From CAIUGU01 sp963819685 (lineage in GTDB: Bacteria; Pseudomonadota; Gammaproteobacteria; Steroidobacterales; Steroidobacteraceae), in the NCBI GenBank assembly GCA_963819685.1, contig CAWFXI010000008.1, positions 201,394 through 265,393 on the forward strand: DNA of 64,000 nt, read 5' to 3'. A model generated the notes under the pieces. That model saw only the letters and a program-made list of their open reading frames with translations, did no database searches and was not told the origin of the DNA. Shown one piece after another: positions 62,020 through 64,000 of this stretch; within the stretch, counting starts at the first letter, position 1; the number at the start of each line of letters is the position of its first letter. Position numbers and translations under genes: made by a program.

Positions 62020-62613
62020 ATGCAGGAAAAGCGGTGCGCACGTATTGCCTGGCTGGCGAGCAATATCCTCCCCTACAAAAAAGAGGTGCGGGGCTGGCTG
62101 CGCCGTTCCCTTGGTAGCCACGCGGACATCGATGACGTGATTCAGGAATCCTATTGCAAAATCTGGTCTGCCAACTCCGACGAGGCCATCGCCGCGCCTC
62201 GGGCCTATTTCTATCAAACGGTCCGTAGCGTGCTCATCGACCAGAAGCGCCGGGCGGTGGTGGTCAGCATCGAAACTGTTGCGGAGATCGAGACGATGGC
62301 TTTGGCGGGAGACGAGCTATCCCCCGAGCGAATTACCGCCGGCCGGCTCGAGCTGGAACTCCTCCGCAACGTCCTCGCCACCTTGCCGGAGCGGGCACGG
62401 CGGATTCTGGAGATGCGAAAGATTCTGGGCATCTCGCAAAAGGAAATCGCCAAGACTCTCGGGGTCTCCGAGAACATCGTCGAGAATGACGCCGTGCGAG
62501 CCCTGCAACATGTGTTGAAGGCCTACGAGGAAGAGGATCCCGGGCGCAGTGTCGCCCGCCCGGTCTTGCCGAAGCGGCGTTTCCCACTCACACGCGGGAG
62601 AGACGGGCGGTGA
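62020..62613 (+). CDS. FecI-like ECF sigma factor
   Basis: About 197 residues with region 2 (EVRGWLRRSLGSHADIDDVI, QESYCKIW) and region 4 (LPERARRILEMRKILGISQK then EIAKTLGVSENIVENDAVRA). The start is uncertain: ATG 62020 chosen, ATG 61972 possible; the frame is open from 61915. The C-terminus is basic. The stop overlaps the following FecR gene (GTGA), the usual coupling of a cell-surface signalling pair. It is the third such sigma in the window. Confidence 0.9.
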   Translation: MQEKRCARIAWLASNILPYKKEVRGWLRRSLGSHADIDDVIQESYCKIWSANSDEAIAAPRAYFYQTVRSVLIDQKRRAVVVSIETVAEIETMALAGDELSPERITAGRLELELLRNVLATLPERARRILEMRKILGISQKEIAKTLGVSENIVENDAVRALQHVLKAYEEEDPGRSVARPVLPKRRFPLTRGRDGR

Positions 62614-63566
62614 ACGCGGAAGACATCTACGCAATGGCGGCGGAGTGGGTCGTCCGCAAGGACCTCGCCGATCTTTCGGTTGCCCAGCAAGCCGAGCTCC
62701 AGGGCTGGCTGGACGCCGACCCGCGGCATCTCGGGGCCTTCGTTCGCGCCGAAGCAGCGTGGCTTCAGCTCGATCGCGCCCAGGCTCTCGGCTTGGCGCC
62801 GCCCAGCGCAGGGCCCAGCACCGGCAAGCGCCGGAAGTTCGGATTTACATTGCAGGCCATGGCAGGAACCGCCGTGGCGGCCTCGATCATGCTGGCTGTC
62901 GGCATTGCTTTCTGGAAGCCGGGGACGATCTACGAAACTGAGGCCAGCGAAATCCGTAAGGTCCAGCTCGAGGACGGATCCACGGTGGCGATGAACGGGG
63001 GAACGGAACTCCGTGTCGTCATGACGCGGGGGGGCAGACACGTGTATCTGGACCGTGGAGAAGCCTGGTTCCAGGTGGCACACGACCGGTCGCGGCCGTT
63101 TGTCGTCGACGGCGGTGGCGGTAGCGTAAGGGCGGTGGGAACCGCCTTCTCAGTGACCCGACATGGGACCAGCACCGAATTGCGCATCACCGAAGGCGTC
63201 GTGGTGGCCAAGGCTTCAAGTTTCGGGCCGGAGGTCCCCATCTCAGCGGGAACCCGCGCGCTTTTAAGCGACGGTTTCATGTCGACCGAGGCGCTCGGCG
63301 TCGAAACGCTGAATCGCGAGCTGGCCTGGCGCGACTTGAAGATCGCCCTCGCGGGCGAGACTTTGAGCGAGGCGGTGTCCCAGTTCAATCGCTACAACGT
63401 TCGCAAGCTGGAAATGATCGACCCTGGCCTGGCGGAAGCGCGCGTGGTCGGCTGGTTCAAGTTGGACGATCCGGATGCTTTCGCACGGGCTGTTTCGGTG
63501 ACTCTCGGGGCGCGAGTCGTTGTAAGGGACAATCGGATTGAGCTGGTGCGCGGCGAATCGGGCTGA
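62610..63566 (+). CDS. FecR-family transmembrane sigma regulator
   Basis: A 318-residue protein with GTG start. FecR N-domain (about 6-60: AAEWVVRKDLADLSVAQQAE, LQGWLDADPRHLGAFVRAEA), membrane helix about 83-103 (AMAGTAVAASIMLAVGIAFW), periplasmic FecR domain (about 115-210: VQLEDGSTVAMNGGTELRVV, VRAVGTAFSVTRHGTSTELR) and a C-terminal receptor-contact domain (ETLSEAVSQFNRYNVRKLEM). A TonB receptor gene is expected just beyond the window edge, after a 190-bp hairpin block. Confidence 0.92.
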   Translation: MNAEDIYAMAAEWVVRKDLADLSVAQQAELQGWLDADPRHLGAFVRAEAAWLQLDRAQALGLAPPSAGPSTGKRRKFGFTLQAMAGTAVAASIMLAVGIAFWKPGTIYETEASEIRKVQLEDGSTVAMNGGTELRVVMTRGGRHVYLDRGEAWFQVAHDRSRPFVVDGGGGSVRAVGTAFSVTRHGTSTELRITEGVVVAKASSFGPEVPISAGTRALLSDGFMSTEALGVETLNRELAWRDLKIALAGETLSEAVSQFNRYNVRKLEMIDPGLAEARVVGWFKLDDPDAFARAVSVTLGARVVVRDNRIELVRGESG

Positions 63567-63575
63567 ACACCTGTT

Positions 63576-63766
63576 AGCAGGGTGATGCAAAACCCTTTGC
63601 AGCACCCTGCTACTCCGAGTCACGGACGGCTCGGCGAAATCGATGAGTTCCAACTCATTGATTTCGGGAGCCAGTGAAAACCACGCTTTTCGCTGGCTCC
63701 GGATGCAAAAGGCATGGACAGACTTTTGCATCAACCTGTTGGAGAAATATTCCTGAGAGGAATATT
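63576..63766 (+). repeat. block of five consecutive hairpins downstream of fecR
   Basis: Five adjacent inverted repeats: 63576-63611 (16-bp stem, one mismatch, loop ACCC); 63636-63665 (14-bp stem with one G-T, loop CC); 63667-63700 (GGAGCCAG/CTGGCTCC extended through a run of A/T, loop about 6); 63702-63732 (GATGCAAAAG/CTTTTGCATC, loop 11); 63746-63766 (AATATTCCT/AGGAATATT, loop GAG). The spacing between them is 1-24 bp. It may be a structured leader or small RNA, a composite terminator, or nested miniature elements. Confidence 0.75.
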
Positions 63767-64000
63767 CCCGCGGCGCGAAAGGACGAGTTGCTCGCGGCGC
63801 AAGGGGGGAGGTGTTCACATCCATACCCTGTGCCTCCCGCCTGCCGTACAGAACAAGATGAGGAGACATCCGCACCGCTGGCCGCAGAAGGCGGCCGTCA
63901 ATTCGTTCTTGTTGCGCGCGTGGGCCGAAGTCAGGCGAGTCCGGTTGGTCCAGTGCCAGGAACACCGTGCGGCCAGGAGGGTGGACGGCGCCCTCGCGAG
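63767..64000. other. window end without an assignable gene
   Basis: An ATG at about 63859 opens a basic frame (RRHPHRWPQKAAVNSFLLRA) that is still open at the window edge and could be the leader of a TonB receptor, but nothing in it is diagnostic. Confidence 0.35.

Noticed and set aside
63576..63766. Integron attC site
   Set aside because: Stems lack the paired core sites and there is no integrase or gene cassette; left as an unexplained hairpin block.
63264..63965. Minus-strand 233-codon frame at the window end
   Set aside because: Runs antisense through the FecR C-terminus and the hairpin block; no protein features.

Overview
The window is high-GC DNA from a gammaproteobacterium. The order hemA-prfA, then TPR lipoprotein-lolB-ispE-tRNA-Gln-prs-rplY-pth-ychF-tRNA-Met, is the usual Xanthomonadales/Nevskiales/Steroidobacterales arrangement. 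Three FecI/FecR-type regulator pairs, two TonB-dependent receptors and a ketosteroid-dehydrogenase-like flavoprotein point towards the Steroidobacter side. That lineage call is inference from gene content only.

Layout. 1-9.9 kb: 3' end of metF, metH, an HDOD protein, then a YfbK-like VWA lipoprotein, an ECF sigma factor, a putative anti-sigma factor and an MFS transporter. 9.9-11.9 kb: DJ-1/PfpI protein, MAPEG protein, glutathione transferase. 12.0-20.0 kb: a heavy-metal RND efflux operon (adaptor, pump, DUF3240, outer-membrane channel; minus strand) divergent from an OmpR-type two-component system, with a PmrA/QseB-like CTTAA-N6-CTTAA site between them. 20-22.8 kb: mtgA, cyclophilin, prmC, cytochrome b561. 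22.9-27.2 kb: a tightly overlapping five-gene operon (thermostable-hemolysin family, AMP-ligase, heme-oxygenase-like metallo-oxidase, SDR, TPR protein) that looks like a small uncharacterised biosynthetic cluster. 27.3-33.9 kb: sigma factor, FecR, Omp85-like barrel, PAP2 phosphatase, TonB receptor. 33.9-45.4 kb: methyltransferases and the conserved core block.

45.3-60.1 kb is a genomic island in the 3' half of tRNA-Met: a 47-bp perfect copy of the tRNA 3' end recurs at 60029-60075. It carries a MazE/MazF-like pair, a REP-associated transposase between inverted REP elements, a FecI/FecR/TonB-receptor module, and a run of exported proteins (HbpS/GlcG-like, two DUF6152, two proteins sharing a GHWEGDTLVV motif, a small tandem-repeat protein, a DsbD/ScsB reductase and a redoxin). 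It ends in decayed IS5, IS3 and REP-transposase fragments. No integrase gene is recognisable. Beyond the right junction are a KstD-like flavoprotein, a third sigma/FecR pair, and a dense block of five consecutive hairpins at 63576-63766.

At least eight otherwise normal genes between 6.8 and 42.3 kb are interrupted by small indels, including prs, normally an essential gene. Most of these are therefore more likely sequence or assembly errors than real pseudogenes. Repetitive intergenic DNA is also prominent: arrays and long inverted repeats built from GTGAA/TTCAC-type units sit between core genes and in places supply their stop codons.
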